Source: Bradyrhizobium septentrionale (lineage in GTDB: Bacteria; Pseudomonadota; Alphaproteobacteria; Rhizobiales; Xanthobacteraceae). From it: DNA of 64,000 bases. The stretch's first letter is position 1, and each line of letters begins with the position of its first letter. Of this stretch, positions 8,409 through 16,616 are shown one piece after another. Made by a program: the position numbers and the translations under genes. The notes under the pieces were generated by a model that was not told where the DNA came from, ran no database searches, and worked only from the letters and a program-made list of their open reading frames with translations. The DNA lies in contig NZ_CP088285.1 of the NCBI RefSeq assembly GCF_011516645.4, positions 2,188,501 through 2,252,500 of the forward strand. The letters are read 5' to 3'.

Positions 8409-8621
8409 ATGGTCTCAAAAACGAAAACGCTTAGCCCGGAAGAGTTTGCTTCCTTGCTTATAGTCGGCAACACGTCCTCCGTAACCAGCCCCCCAGCAGT
8501 GATCCCGGCCGAACACAGCGCCCGGCTGATCGCAATGGGTTACATGGTCGAACTATCGGGCAGGCTTCGAATGACCACGCAGGGCCGAATGCAAATATAT
8601 GCGGGACAACTCATCACCTAG
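8409..8621 (+). CDS. 70-residue conserved small protein
   Basis: Starts ATG at 8409 (MVSKTKTLSPEEF). The C-terminal half, HSARLIAMGYMVELSGRLRMTTQGR, resembles a recurrent Bradyrhizobium motif (ARLI-x-LGY-x-x-x-GRLRMTT-x-GR) that looks like the wing of a winged helix (from memory). No clear ribosome-binding site. It may be a small DNA-binding or regulator-like protein; function unknown. Confidence 0.5.
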   Translation: MVSKTKTLSPEEFASLLIVGNTSSVTSPPAVIPAEHSARLIAMGYMVELSGRLRMTTQGRMQIYAGQLIT

Positions 8622-8860
8622 GCAAGCTCACAACGCCCCCAAGCTGAATAATGCTTGGTGGCGTTGCGCTAGCCCCGGATAGAGCAATCCTCCGGAGCTT
8701 GCCAAATCAGCACACGGCTTAGCTCTCGTCTGAGCAAAATTGCTCACTCTTCAATTTAGATGTGATGTTAGTCCGAGAGCCTTCGAGCCGCGGGGTCTGG
8801 TGGGCGATGCTTTCGGGCAGTTGGGTCCGAGCAGTAGCAGGCATTGAACGCGGCTTATTG
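8622..8860. other. Non-coding gap with a Crp-like dyad
   Basis: No gene seen. It contains the perfect palindrome TGAGCAAAATTGCTCA (8731-8746). Confidence 0.4.
8731..8746. promoter_or_regulatory. Crp/Fnr-like dyad, site 3 (perfect palindrome)
   Basis: TGAGCAAAATTGCTCA is a perfect 16-bp palindrome of the form TGAGC-N6-GCTCA, the best of the three related dyads. It lies between the ends of two small genes, so it has no obvious promoter to control; it may belong to a mobile or decayed segment. Confidence 0.4.
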
Positions 8861-9169
8861 CTAGTTCGTCCGAAGATGGCGACCTTGATTGTAAACAAGC
8901 TCCCAAAGTTCGCTGGCGTTCCAAAGCTCACTCTTCCCTTCAGTGAGCGCTTTAGCCACTGCACTCGCGAAACCGTCGCCGGCTGGAGGCTCTCTCGAAA
9001 TGATCCGATAGCGATCCAATGAGGGGCTCGTCGGCATCGCCATCGTAAGCCGCCGACAAATATTTGCAGCCACGGCGGCTGCATCGGCTGGAGGTATGCC
9101 CTTTTCGTCGTGCAAGGTTTGCGCGATTATTCGTTCTGCTTTGCCCGCGTCAATTCGAAGTTCTGTCAT
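8861..9169 (-). CDS. 102-residue hypothetical cytoplasmic protein
   Basis: The start is placed at the ATG at 9169 (MTELRIDAGKAERII), with GGGGCT a few bases upstream; an ATG 4 codons earlier (9181) is possible. The protein is soluble, Ala-rich and helical in its first half (AERIIAQTLHDEKGIPPADAAAVAANICRRL) and contains Trp-rich SELWNASELWELVYNQ near the C-terminus. No family recognised. It lies between two AT-richer gaps in the accessory stretch. Confidence 0.45.
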   Translation of the reverse strand: MTELRIDAGKAERIIAQTLHDEKGIPPADAAAVAANICRRLTMAMPTSPSLDRYRIISREPPAGDGFASAVAKALTEGKSELWNASELWELVYNQGRHLRTN

Positions 9170-9404
9170 TTTTAGCCCCATTCTGAGGAAGCCACTCTGC
9201 TCTGGGAGCGCCGAACTCTCGGCCGTCTTTGACAAAGGACGATGCTTGTTAACTAAGCACGATTTGACAAAATACAATCGGTTCTTGGCCAGTCAGCGAT
9301 ACCGCGACGTCCGAACGAGGCGTTTACTGGTTCAACGGGCGCCACACGGACAAATGCGCGAGGTCTGAGATGGGTCATTCTCGACCGATTTCGACGTGGC
9401 TTCG

Positions 9405-9437
9405 CGATGTCCGCTTATTCTCCGGAAGCGGACATCG
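9405..9437. repeat. Perfect 12-bp inverted repeat (CGATGTCCGCTT)
   Basis: CGATGTCCGCTT (9405-9416) and AAGCGGACATCG (9426-9437) are exact complements around a 9-base loop. A related hairpin is at 5198-5226. This one lies about 15 bp outside the inferred left end of the IS1111 element, which suggests the element entered a repeat unit. Confidence 0.65.
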
Positions 9438-9459
9438 GACCGCTGGCGTTTATGATGGG

Positions 9460-9473
9460 GTGGACGCCCCGCC
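9460..9473. repeat. IS1111 left subterminal inverted repeat
   Basis: GTGGACGCCCCGCC, the exact reverse complement of 10802-10815. Confidence 0.85.
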
Positions 9474-9529
9474 CGACGGCATCGATGTGCCAAAGTGGAG
9501 GTGTTGAGCACCACTTAAGGGAGGCGTCC

Positions 9530-10564
9530 GTGTCAGAGGTTATCATAATCGGTCTGGATATCGCCAAGCATGTTTTCCACGCTCATGGAGCAGACGGGAA
9601 AGGGCGAGCTATATTCAGCAAACGGATCAGCCGAGGAAAGCTGCTGGATTTCTTCGCAGCCCAGCCGAGTTGCACGGTAGCTCTGGAGGCATGTGGCGGA
9701 GCCCATCACTGGGCCCGTCAACTCGCCCAGCTTGGCCATGAAGTTCGGCTGATCCCTCCCGCCTACGTAAAGCCGTTTGTGAAGCGGCAAAAGAATGACG
9801 CGATCGATGCCGAGGCGATCTGCGAAGCAGCGCAGCGGCCGAGCATGCGGTTCGTAGCCGTGAAGAGCGAACAGCAACAGGCGGCGGGTCTGGTGTTTCG
9901 GACCCGTGACCTGTTAGTGCGGCAGCGAACGCAGCTCATCAACGCGATCCGGGGACACCTCACTGAATATGGTTGGGTCGCACCTAAGGGGCCGTCGCAC
10001 GTGGCGATGCTTACCGACCTGATCGAGGAAGAAGAGATGGCCAGCTCGCTTCCCAAAGCGGCCCACGCCATGTTCCGATTGATGTTGGACCTGCTGACCG
10101 ACCTCAATGGCAAGGTCGCGGACCTCGACCAGGAAATCGCGCGACGTGCTCGCGAGGACGAAGTATCGCGCCGGCTAATGACCGTTCCCGGCATTGGCCC
10201 AATCTCCGCCACCGCGATCGCCGCTCTAGCACCGCCGGCCGAGACCTTTGCTAAAGGCCGTGACTTCGCCGCTTGGTTGGGTCTCACGCCTCTTCAAAGA
10301 TCGACAGGCGGCAAGCAGAAGCTCGGTGCGACATCCAAGATGGGCGAACGCACGCTCAGGCGCCTCCTCATCATCGGCAGCAGCGCGGTCGTGCAACAGG
10401 CGAGCAAACGCGGTGCGCCAAGGGGTTCGTGGCTCGAACAGATGCTGGCTCGTAAACCGCGGATGCTGGTAACCGTCGCGCTCGCTAACAAGATGGCGCG
10501 GATCGTCTGGGCGCTACTCGTCAAGTGCGAAAACTACAGAGCTCCGGTTGCCGCCAAGGCGTGA
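9530..10564 (+). CDS. IS110-family transposase (DEDD type, IS1111 group)
   Basis: 344 residues from the GTG at 9530, chosen because AAGGGAGG lies 6 bases upstream; an upstream in-frame ATG (9407) lies outside the element. The N-terminal RuvC-like DEDD domain begins with GLDIAKHVF (first Asp), followed by LEACGGAHHWA and KRQKNDAIDAEAIC. The C-terminal Tnp_20-like domain has VPGIGPISATAIAAL and GLTPLQRSTGGKQKLG with the conserved Ser. Full length, with no frameshift or stop, so probably active. This family uses an RNA guide encoded in the element's non-coding part (established for IS110/IS1111). Confidence 0.93.
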   Translation: MSEVIIIGLDIAKHVFHAHGADGKGRAIFSKRISRGKLLDFFAAQPSCTVALEACGGAHHWARQLAQLGHEVRLIPPAYVKPFVKRQKNDAIDAEAICEAAQRPSMRFVAVKSEQQQAAGLVFRTRDLLVRQRTQLINAIRGHLTEYGWVAPKGPSHVAMLTDLIEEEEMASSLPKAAHAMFRLMLDLLTDLNGKVADLDQEIARRAREDEVSRRLMTVPGIGPISATAIAALAPPAETFAKGRDFAAWLGLTPLQRSTGGKQKLGATSKMGERTLRRLLIIGSSAVVQQASKRGAPRGSWLEQMLARKPRMLVTVALANKMARIVWALLVKCENYRAPVAAKA

Positions 10565-10801
10565 TCTTGGCGGGCCAGAGGTCGTCAGAGGTGTAGTCGG
10601 TCGAAGGAGGGTATGGCGCAACAGTCGGCGAGACGGGGCCGGAAGAACCAGATGTACTCATCGTGCCTGGAGCACGCATTTATGATTTGGTTCCGGTCCG
10701 CGAACTCCCATACGGGCCCGCAGCTCCATCGCTGCATCAGAGGCCGGACAGATGGCAGCATCCGACTACGTGCCAATCTTCTTCAAAAACCGCTTGCATC
10801 T
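10565..10801 (+). ncRNA. Candidate IS1111 guide RNA (seekRNA/bridge RNA) region
   Basis: The non-coding part of the IS after the transposase, where IS1111-group elements encode their guide RNA. It can fold: CCGGAA (10639-10644) pairs with TTCCGG (10691-10696), extended by ACCA with TGGT, and encloses the hairpin CGTGC (10662-10666) with GCACG (10672-10676). Exact RNA ends cannot be read from sequence alone. Confidence 0.4.
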
Positions 10802-10815
10802 GGCGGGGCGTCCAC
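10802..10815. repeat. IS1111 right subterminal inverted repeat
   Basis: GGCGGGGCGTCCAC, the exact reverse complement of 9460-9473. Confidence 0.85.
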
Positions 10816-10848
10816 AGATGAGTACACGCCCTGACGACCGCGAGGACG

Positions 10849-10888
10849 CTGCGCTCCATCTCCCGCTTGCGGGGGAGGGCTGGGGTCG
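10849..10888. repeat. CTCCCGCTTGCGGGGGAGGG-type repeat, half copy
   Basis: A GCTCC-x-TCTCCCGCTTGCGGGGGAGGG motif that also occurs as a full bipartite copy at 51337-51478. Only the left half is present here. Confidence 0.55.
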
Positions 10889-11036
10889 GATATCGCCGCG
10901 AATCCCATCGTGCATGGTACGAAAGTAGGCACCGGCACGATGCCGCCGGCACGAATACCGGCGGCGCAACATGCGGTTGTTAAGCTTTTTCTGAAACTTT
11001 GCGGGCGGCGCTAATGCCTGGAGTTCCGCAGGTCCC

Positions 11037-13004
11037 ATGTTCACGCTTCGATCGATTGCCGCCCGCCTGATCCTGGCGATCTCACTGACCGTTGCAGTCG
11101 CCTGCGCCATCCTCGGCGGCTTCTCCATCAGCCAGCAGCGCGCGCTGACCCGGCTCGCGCTCGATCAGCAGCTCAAGCTGCAATATGACAGCGTGATTGC
11201 AGCGATCGAATATGAGGGGCGCGCGGCACTGGCCGTCTCAGCCGTGATCGCCGCCTTGCCGCCGGTCGAAGACGCCATCGCCAGGGGCGACCGCGATGGC
11301 CTCGGCAAGCTGCTCGGCGCTCCCTGGGCCTCGATCAAGGCGCAGGGCATCCCGCTGATTTCGTTCTGGCAGGCCCCGGCGACGAGCTTCTACCGCGTCC
11401 ACGCGGCGAAAACTTTCGGCGACGACGCCTCGGCGCGGCGCACGACGGTGGTGGAGTCGATCAAGGCCGGCAAGCCGATCGTCGGCGTCGAGCCCGGCCG
11501 CGAAGCGCTTTCGATCTTCGGCATGACCCCGATCATGCACGACGGCAAGACGCTGGCCAATGTCGACGTCGGCGCCGCCTTCGGCAAGGAATTCGTCGAC
11601 CGCGCCAAGAAGCGCTTTGGCATCGACCTCGCCGTGCATTCCTTCGACGGCCAGAGCTTCAAGCGGCTGTCCTCGACCTTCGGCGACACCGTGGTCGCGA
11701 CCCAGGACGAGCTCAAGGGTGTGATGAACGGTTCGGCCCTGCTGCGCGACGCTGATCTCGACGGCCATGCCGTGGAGCTCTATCTCGGGCAGATCAAGAA
11801 CTATGCCGGTGCGCCGGTCGCCGTGCTCGAGATCATCAAGGACACCAGCGACTATGAAGCCGCGGCGTCAAGCGCGCAGCGCAATCTGATCCTTGGCACG
11901 GTCGCGATCCTGGCCGCAGCCGTATTGCTCGCCTTCCTGCTCGGCCGCGGCCTGTCCCGGCCGCTGACCGCGATTACCGCAGTGATGAACCGCCTGTCGA
12001 GCGGCGACACCAGCGTCACGATTCCCGGCAGCGAGCGCCGCGACGAGCTCGGCACCATGGCCAAGGCGGTCGACGTGTTCCGCCGCGGCATGATCGAGAC
12101 CTCTTCGCTGCGCGACGCGCAGGAGGCCGACAAGGTGAAGGCTGCGGCCGACAAGCAGGCGCTGCAGCGGCAGATGGCCGACCGTTTCGAATCCGACGTC
12201 AAGGGCATGGTCGCCGCGGTCGCGCGGTCGTCGAGCGACATGCAGCGCGTCGCCAACGAGATCACCACCAGCGTCAACGGCGCCTCGGAACGGACCACGG
12301 CGGCGGCCGCCGCGTCCGAGGAGGCATCGGCCAGCGTCAATGCGGTCGCAGCCGCCACCGAAGAGCTGGCCTCCTCGATCACCGAGATCGGCCGCCAGGT
12401 CACCCATTCCAGCCATGTCGCCGACAATGCCGTCGCCAAGGCCAGGGAGACCACCGAGATGGTGACGAGCCTCGCCGCATCTGCCGAGAAGATCGGCGAC
12501 GTGCTGCGCCTGATCAGCGCGATCGCCAGCCAGACCAATCTGCTGGCGCTCAACGCCACCATCGAGGCGGCGCGCGCCGGCGAGGCCGGCCGCGGCTTTG
12601 CCGTGGTCGCCGCCGAGGTGAAGGGATTGGCGAGCCAGACCGCGAAGGCGACCGAGGAAATTGCCGGCCAGGTTGGCGCGATCCAGTCAGCCACCGGCAA
12701 TTGCGTCGGCGCAATCGGCGACATCAGCGGCACCATCCGCGAGATCTCGGGGATCGCGACCGCCATCGCGGCCGCCGTCGAGCAGCAGGACTCGGCGACG
12801 CGGGAGATTGCCCGCAGCGTGCAGCAGGCCTCCGCCGGGACCGTCGAAGTCTCCGCCAATATCGCCGGCGCGAGCGAGGCCGCCGGCCAATCCCGCGCCC
12901 TCACCGGCAGCGTGCTGGATACGTCCGGCCAGCTCGGCGATCACGCCTCCGCGCTGTCGCACAGCGTCGACACCTTCCTCGCCGGGCTGCGCAACGCCGC
13001 TTAA
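11037..13004 (+). CDS. Methyl-accepting chemotaxis protein
   Basis: 655-residue membrane receptor that signals to CheA through CheW. TM1 is at about residues 8-28. A long periplasmic double-Cache-like sensor domain (about 35-278) contains [21 protein letters not shown] and [27 protein letters not shown], typical of Cache_3 ligand-binding modules. TM2 is about 281-301, HAMP about 303-355, and the cytoplasmic signalling hairpin includes the conserved tip [30 protein letters not shown] segment (here [20 protein letters not shown]). No C-terminal CheR-binding pentapeptide. Ligand unknown. Stands alone downstream of the IS. Confidence 0.92.
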   Translation: MFTLRSIAARLILAISLTVAVACAILGGFSISQQRALTRLALDQQLKLQYDSVIAAIEYEGRAALAVSAVIAALPPVEDAIARGDRDGLGKLLGAPWASIKAQGIPLISFWQAPATSFYRVHAAKTFGDDASARRTTVVESIKAGKPIVGVEPGREALSIFGMTPIMHDGKTLANVDVGAAFGKEFVDRAKKRFGIDLAVHSFDGQSFKRLSSTFGDTVVATQDELKGVMNGSALLRDADLDGHAVELYLGQIKNYAGAPVAVLEIIKDTSDYEAAASSAQRNLILGTVAILAAAVLLAFLLGRGLSRPLTAITAVMNRLSSGDTSVTIPGSERRDELGTMAKAVDVFRRGMIETSSLRDAQEADKVKAAADKQALQRQMADRFESDVKGMVAAVARSSSDMQRVANEITTSVNGASERTTAAAAASEEASASVNAVAAATEELASSITEIGRQVTHSSHVADNAVAKARETTEMVTSLAASAEKIGDVLRLISAIASQTNLLALNATIEAARAGEAGRGFAVVAAEVKGLASQTAKATEEIAGQVGAIQSATGNCVGAIGDISGTIREISGIATAIAAAVEQQDSATREIARSVQQASAGTVEVSANIAGASEAAGQSRALTGSVLDTSGQLGDHASALSHSVDTFLAGLRNAA

Positions 13005-13079
13005 TCTTACTGTGCCATAGGCACAATACCCGTCATCCGTCACCCTGAGAGGATGTGAGGCTATATCCTCGTCCACCGC

Positions 13080-13183
13080 TGTCATCGCCCGGCTCGACCG
13101 GGCGATCCAGTACGCCGCGGCCCCTCGGCGCAAGCACTGCGGTCTCTGGAATACTGGATCACCCGCATGCGCGGGTGATGACA
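13080..13183. repeat. CATCGCCCGG...TACTGGATCACCCG bipartite repeat, copy 1
   Basis: The outer parts are each palindromic (CGCCCGG/CCGGGCG and CACCCGC/GCGGGTG) and share ATCCAGTA/TACTGGAT. Further copies are at 34355-34522 and 35475-35577, the latter inverted. Confidence 0.75.
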
Positions 13184-13205
13184 CTGAGCAAGCTGAGCAA
13201 TCACC

Positions 13206-13342
13206 CCGTCACCCTGAGGAGCGCGCTCTTGCGCGCGTCTCGAAGGGTCGACGGCCACCAGCGGGGCCGTGCACCCTTCGAGGCTCGCAAGAGCTCGCAC
13301 CTCCAGCGACAAAGGCGAAGCCTTTGCGCGAGGATGACGGGC
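13206..13342. repeat. TCACCCTGAGGAGCGCGC-type repeat
   Basis: A unit starting with TCACCCTGAGGAGCGCGC and ending GCGCGAGGATGACGG, with inner inverted parts (CTTCGAGG, CGAAGCCT). A short 5' piece of the same unit precedes it near 13039. Confidence 0.55.
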
Positions 13343-13390
13343 CAGGAAGCGTACGCCTCGGGCCTATCACGCAGCAGTACCAGAGCGTGA

Positions 13391-14257
13391 TCACGGCCAG
13401 GGCAGCACGGGCGGCGGCGGCGATCGCTCCGCATTGTCGTCCGGCCCTGCCCCGGTCCGTCCCCAATCGCCCATGAACGGCATTTTGAGCAGCCCGCGCA
13501 GCGACTGCTTCTCGGGATCATCAAAACCATCGAGGCCGTAACGCAGCTCCGCGAAGCGCGGACCGTGATTGTAGGTGCCGCCGAGCCGGTCCCAGATCGA
13601 GAGCAGGTTCGAGTAGTTGCTGTCGGTCTCGGGCTGATGACGGGAATGATGCATCTTGTGCATGTTCGGCGTCACGAAGACGAGCCGCAGCCAGCGGTCG
13701 AGCCGCTCCGGCAGGCGGATATTGGCATGCTCGAACTGCGCGTTCAGCGCCGACAGCGTCAAATAAGTGACCAGCACCCAGGCCGGCGTTCCGAACACGA
13801 TCACGCCTGCGATGTGCCAGCCGATCCGCCACAGCGTTTCGCCGGGATGCTCACGGAAGGCCGTGGTCACGTCGACGAAACGGTCGGCATGGTGCATGCG
13901 GTGGAAGCGCCACATCCAGCCGAGTTTGTGCATCGAGACGTGGGCGAAATAGGCGAACAGGTCGAGCCCGATGAGGCCGAGCAGCAGCTGGCTCGGCGGT
14001 GACAGGCCGAGCCACCAGGACAGGCCGAACTTCGCATCCCACGTCCATTGCGCGGCCAGCGGCGACAACGGGCTGAGCAGCAGGTTCACGCCGACGAAGA
14101 TTACGGTGATGGCGACGTTGCGGCCGATGTTGCGCATCCGCTCGCCGCGGCCGTAGCTGAACAGCGGAAACGCGGCCTCGAACAGCAGCACGATTGCGAA
14201 CGACGCGAGCAGAAACGCGATGCGTGAACCGGTCGACGGCAGCTCGATATTGGCCAT
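13391..14257 (-). CDS. Sterol desaturase / fatty acid hydroxylase family protein
   Basis: 288-residue integral membrane di-iron oxygenase with about 4-5 membrane segments. The His motifs are HVSMHK (about residue 106), HRMHHAD (about 119) and HKMHHSRH (about 200), matching the HxxxH / HxxHH / HxxHH pattern that binds two irons. The family inserts a hydroxyl or double bond into lipids such as sterols, hopanoids or carotenoids; the substrate is not predictable. The gene diverges from a TetR regulator, and the shared region holds a palindromic operator. A strong ribosome-binding site in the leader belongs to an in-frame 8-codon mini-ORF (14302-14276) that ends in TAG before this start. Confidence 0.85.
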   Translation of the reverse strand: MANIELPSTGSRIAFLLASFAIVLLFEAAFPLFSYGRGERMRNIGRNVAITVIFVGVNLLLSPLSPLAAQWTWDAKFGLSWWLGLSPPSQLLLGLIGLDLFAYFAHVSMHKLGWMWRFHRMHHADRFVDVTTAFREHPGETLWRIGWHIAGVIVFGTPAWVLVTYLTLSALNAQFEHANIRLPERLDRWLRLVFVTPNMHKMHHSRHQPETDSNYSNLLSIWDRLGGTYNHGPRFAELRYGLDGFDDPEKQSLRGLLKMPFMGDWGRTGAGPDDNAERSPPPPVLPWP

Positions 14258-14318
14258 CTCGCCCGCGCCCGGATGCTACAAAAGTTTCGCAAAGCCGATC
14301 ATGTCGATTGCTCCTCTC

Positions 14319-14348
14319 TTTACAAAACGAATATTCGTTCTTTATAAT
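14319..14348 (+). promoter_or_regulatory. Promoter with palindromic TetR operator
   Basis: -35 TTTACA (14319-14324) and -10 TATAAT (14343-14348) have 18-bp spacing. The perfect palindrome AACGAATATTCGTT (14326-14339) fills the spacer. Placement between the two promoter boxes is classic for a TetR-type autorepressor. Confidence 0.65.
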
Positions 14349-14422
14349 GGGCGGCAACGATCGTCAAGGTCGGCCCTGCACCGGGCGTGCGGTGCCCGCT
14401 TCGCGACTGACAAGGACCGACA

Positions 14423-15028
14423 ATGCCGAAGGTGAAACCCGAGACCCTTGCGATCCGCCGCGAGGAGATCCTGCAGGCCGCGGAGATCTGCTTTGCGCGC
14501 CAGGGATTCCACCAGACCACGATCCAGGACGTGATCAAGCAGTCCGGGCTCAGCGCCGGCTGCATCTACGGGCATTTCGCCGGCAAGGAGGAACTGATCC
14601 AGGCGATCGGGGAAAGTCGCCATGGTCGCGACGGCGCGCTGCTCACGGTCAAGGACCGGTCGGACGATGTGTTGCAGAACCTGCGATCGATCGCCCGTGG
14701 CTTTCTCGGTGACCTGCAGAAGGAAGAAGGCCTGCGCGCCCGCCGCGTCGCGTTGCAGCTCTGGGCGGAAGCGCTGCGCGACGACGTGGTCCGCGACCAG
14801 GTGACCAGCGGCATCCGCCAGCCGATCGCCTTGATCGTGGACCTGCTGCGGCGCGGTCAGAAGAGCGGCGCGATCGACCGCAGCGTGCAGCCGCGCGGCG
14901 CAGCGCGGGCGATGGTCGCGATGTTCCAGGGCATCGTGCTGCAGCGGCTGTGGGGCGAAACCGTCTCGACATCTGAGGCGATGCACGCCTTCGACATCTT
15001 CCTCGCCGGCCTCGCCGCCAAACGCTGA
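14423..15028 (+). CDS. TetR/AcrR family transcriptional regulator
   Basis: 201 residues. N-terminal TetR helix-turn-helix (about 8-55: RREEILQAAEICFARQGF, TTIQDVIKQSGLSAGCIYGHF) and a C-terminal ligand-binding helical domain. Likely a repressor of its own transcript and of the divergent hydroxylase gene through the AACGAATATTCGTT site upstream. The TauE-like permease starts 12 bp after its stop with its own GGAGG, so the two form one transcript. The effector is unknown. Confidence 0.9.
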   Translation: MPKVKPETLAIRREEILQAAEICFARQGFHQTTIQDVIKQSGLSAGCIYGHFAGKEELIQAIGESRHGRDGALLTVKDRSDDVLQNLRSIARGFLGDLQKEEGLRARRVALQLWAEALRDDVVRDQVTSGIRQPIALIVDLLRRGQKSGAIDRSVQPRGAARAMVAMFQGIVLQRLWGETVSTSEAMHAFDIFLAGLAAKR

Positions 15029-15039
15029 CGGAGGACACA

Positions 15040-15822
15040 GTGATCATCCACGACCTCCTTGCCGGCATCGTCACGGACCTCGCCGGCGGATTGACCGCAG
15101 GCCTGCTCGGCGTCAGCCCCGGCGGCGGCCTCGTCGTGTTCTCGGTGCTGCTGCTCGGCGCCGGCCAGCATGTCGCGCAAGGCATCTCCCTGGTCGCGCA
15201 GGTGCCGCCGACCAGTCTGACCGGGATCAGGCGCTATTGGAAAGGCGGCAACCGCACGCCGATGCGCTGGATCGCCTTGCTGACGGTCGGCTTCGTCACC
15301 GGTGGCGCCGCCGGCGCGCTCGCGGCAAACCATGTCGCCGAGCCCGCGCTGCGCTGGACCTATGTGGCCTATCTCGTCGCGCTTGACGCGATGCTGATCC
15401 TGCGCGGCGGGCGCGACAAGCCGGAGCATGACGCCGACGGTGCCACGCGCGACATATCGTGGCTGGCGCTGCTCATTGTTGGCCTGCTGGCCGGTCTGTC
15501 GTCCGGCTTTCTCGGCATCGGCGGCGGACTGGCGACCGTGGTCGGATTGAGCGCCGTGCTCGGGGTGCCGCAGCATCAGGCGCAGATGGCGAGCCTGGTG
15601 ATGTCGCTGATCCCGACGACGATCCCCTCGGCCTGGATCTATTGGAGCGAGGGTTCGCTCGCGTCATGGCCGGTGCTGGCAGGCGTGATCGTCGGCCTGC
15701 TCGCCGGCACCGATCTCGGCGCCCGCGCCGCCAACCGCATCGACCGCGCGACGCTGCGGATCGCAATGATCTTCTTCGTGTCGCTGATGGCGGTCTATAT
15801 GACGTTCAAGGCGCTGTGGTAG
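15040..15822 (+). CDS. TauE/SafE family permease
   Basis: 260 residues from the GTG at 15040 (GGAGG 6 bases upstream). About 7-8 membrane helices arranged as two similar halves, each starting with a Gly-rich LxGGLTAGLLGVSPGGG / LSSGFLGIGGGLATV motif, the hallmark of TauE/SafE (DUF81). Members export sulfite or organosulfonates, or take up acids; the substrate is unknown here. Co-transcribed with the TetR gene, so its expression probably depends on the TetR ligand. Confidence 0.85.
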   Translation: MIIHDLLAGIVTDLAGGLTAGLLGVSPGGGLVVFSVLLLGAGQHVAQGISLVAQVPPTSLTGIRRYWKGGNRTPMRWIALLTVGFVTGGAAGALAANHVAEPALRWTYVAYLVALDAMLILRGGRDKPEHDADGATRDISWLALLIVGLLAGLSSGFLGIGGGLATVVGLSAVLGVPQHQAQMASLVMSLIPTTIPSAWIYWSEGSLASWPVLAGVIVGLLAGTDLGARAANRIDRATLRIAMIFFVSLMAVYMTFKALW

Positions 15823-15857
15823 ATAGGCGCAATACGTCCTCCTTAGCGGAGCCCATC

Positions 15858-16307
15858 ATGCGCAAGCCGGCAAGATCGACCAGCAAAGCGGCACGGCGTC
15901 CGCAAGCGAAATCGACAGACGCGCTGTTCGACGCCTACCCTGCCCCCGTCAAGGCCAGGCTGCTGGCACTGCGGCGCCTGATCTTGAAGACCGCGAAGGC
16001 GACCAGGGGCGTCGGCGCGCTGGAGGAGACGCTGAAATGGGGTCAGCCGAGCTACCTGACGCCGGAGACCGGCAGCGGCAGCACGATCCGGATCGATCAG
16101 GTGAAGCCGGCCGCCGGCCAGGTCGCGGTCTACTTCCATTGCCAGACCAATCTGGTCGAGACCTTCCGCGAACTCTATCCCGAGCTCAGCTACGGCGGCA
16201 ACCGCGCGATCCTGCTCGACGTCGCCGGCAAGCTTCCGGAGGTAGCGCTGCGCCATTGTGTTGCGCTGGCGCTGACGTATCATTTGAACAGGCGGAAGCC
16301 GGGGTAG
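15858..16307 (+). CDS. DUF1801 domain protein
   Basis: 149 residues from the ATG at 15858. A basic, Ala/Lys-rich N-terminus is followed by a DUF1801/YdhG-like domain with LFDAYPAPVKARLLALRRLI, then VGALEETLKWGQPSYL and a C-terminal VALRHCVALALTYHLNRR. The 'LKWGQPSY' motif is the family signature. Function of the family is not established. The frame is open upstream across the permease gene, but that part is the permease read in another frame. Confidence 0.8.
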   Translation: MRKPARSTSKAARRPQAKSTDALFDAYPAPVKARLLALRRLILKTAKATRGVGALEETLKWGQPSYLTPETGSGSTIRIDQVKPAAGQVAVYFHCQTNLVETFRELYPELSYGGNRAILLDVAGKLPEVALRHCVALALTYHLNRRKPG

Positions 16308-16405
16308 CAGCCGTCGACATAGGGTGGGCAAAGGCGCGGCATTAGGTGGCAAACTCACCAAGCTGCATCTAGGGCGATGCTGCCTGTTTTGCTACTATTC
16401 CACCC

Positions 16406-16603
16406 ATGAAACAGACATCATGGGCCAGCGCCTTGTTGATTGCGATACTAGCCGTCATTTACGGCGGGATCGGAGCGTATCTAGGTCATTGTGTCGGTAT
16501 AGGATGGCTTTGGGGCGGAGTCGCTGGGAGCGCTGCTTTTGCGGCGGAGGCCGCGCTCCACTACGTGCTGTCGCCCTTCGTCGATAGACGACGCCGCCGA
16601 TGA
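16406..16603 (+). CDS. 65-residue small membrane protein
   Basis: MKQTSWASALLIAILAVIYGGIGAYLG forms one membrane helix, and IGWLWGGVAGSAAFAAEAAL a second; the C-terminus is Arg-rich (DRRRRR). The layout is plausible for a two-span membrane protein, with positive residues at the cytoplasmic end. There is no clear ribosome-binding site. Function unknown. Confidence 0.45.
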   Translation: MKQTSWASALLIAILAVIYGGIGAYLGHCVGIGWLWGGVAGSAAFAAEAALHYVLSPFVDRRRRR

Positions 16604-16616
16604 ATGCCCTTGTAGC

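Larger units (their letters stand above)
9453..10818 (+). mobile_element. IS110 family, IS1111-group insertion sequence (complete)
   Basis: About 1.37 kb. It has one DEDD-type transposase gene, followed by a 237-bp non-coding part. Subterminal inverted repeats GTGGACGCCCCGCC (9460-9473) and its complement (10802-10815) are exact over 14 bp and lie a few bases inside the probable ends, as in the IS1111 group. The outer ends are therefore approximate (left about 9453, right about 10818). No target duplication is expected or seen. Confidence 0.85.

Noticed and set aside
13005..13390. Small ORFs between the chemoreceptor and hydroxylase genes
   Set aside because: They lie in two repeat units and follow the repeat palindromes.
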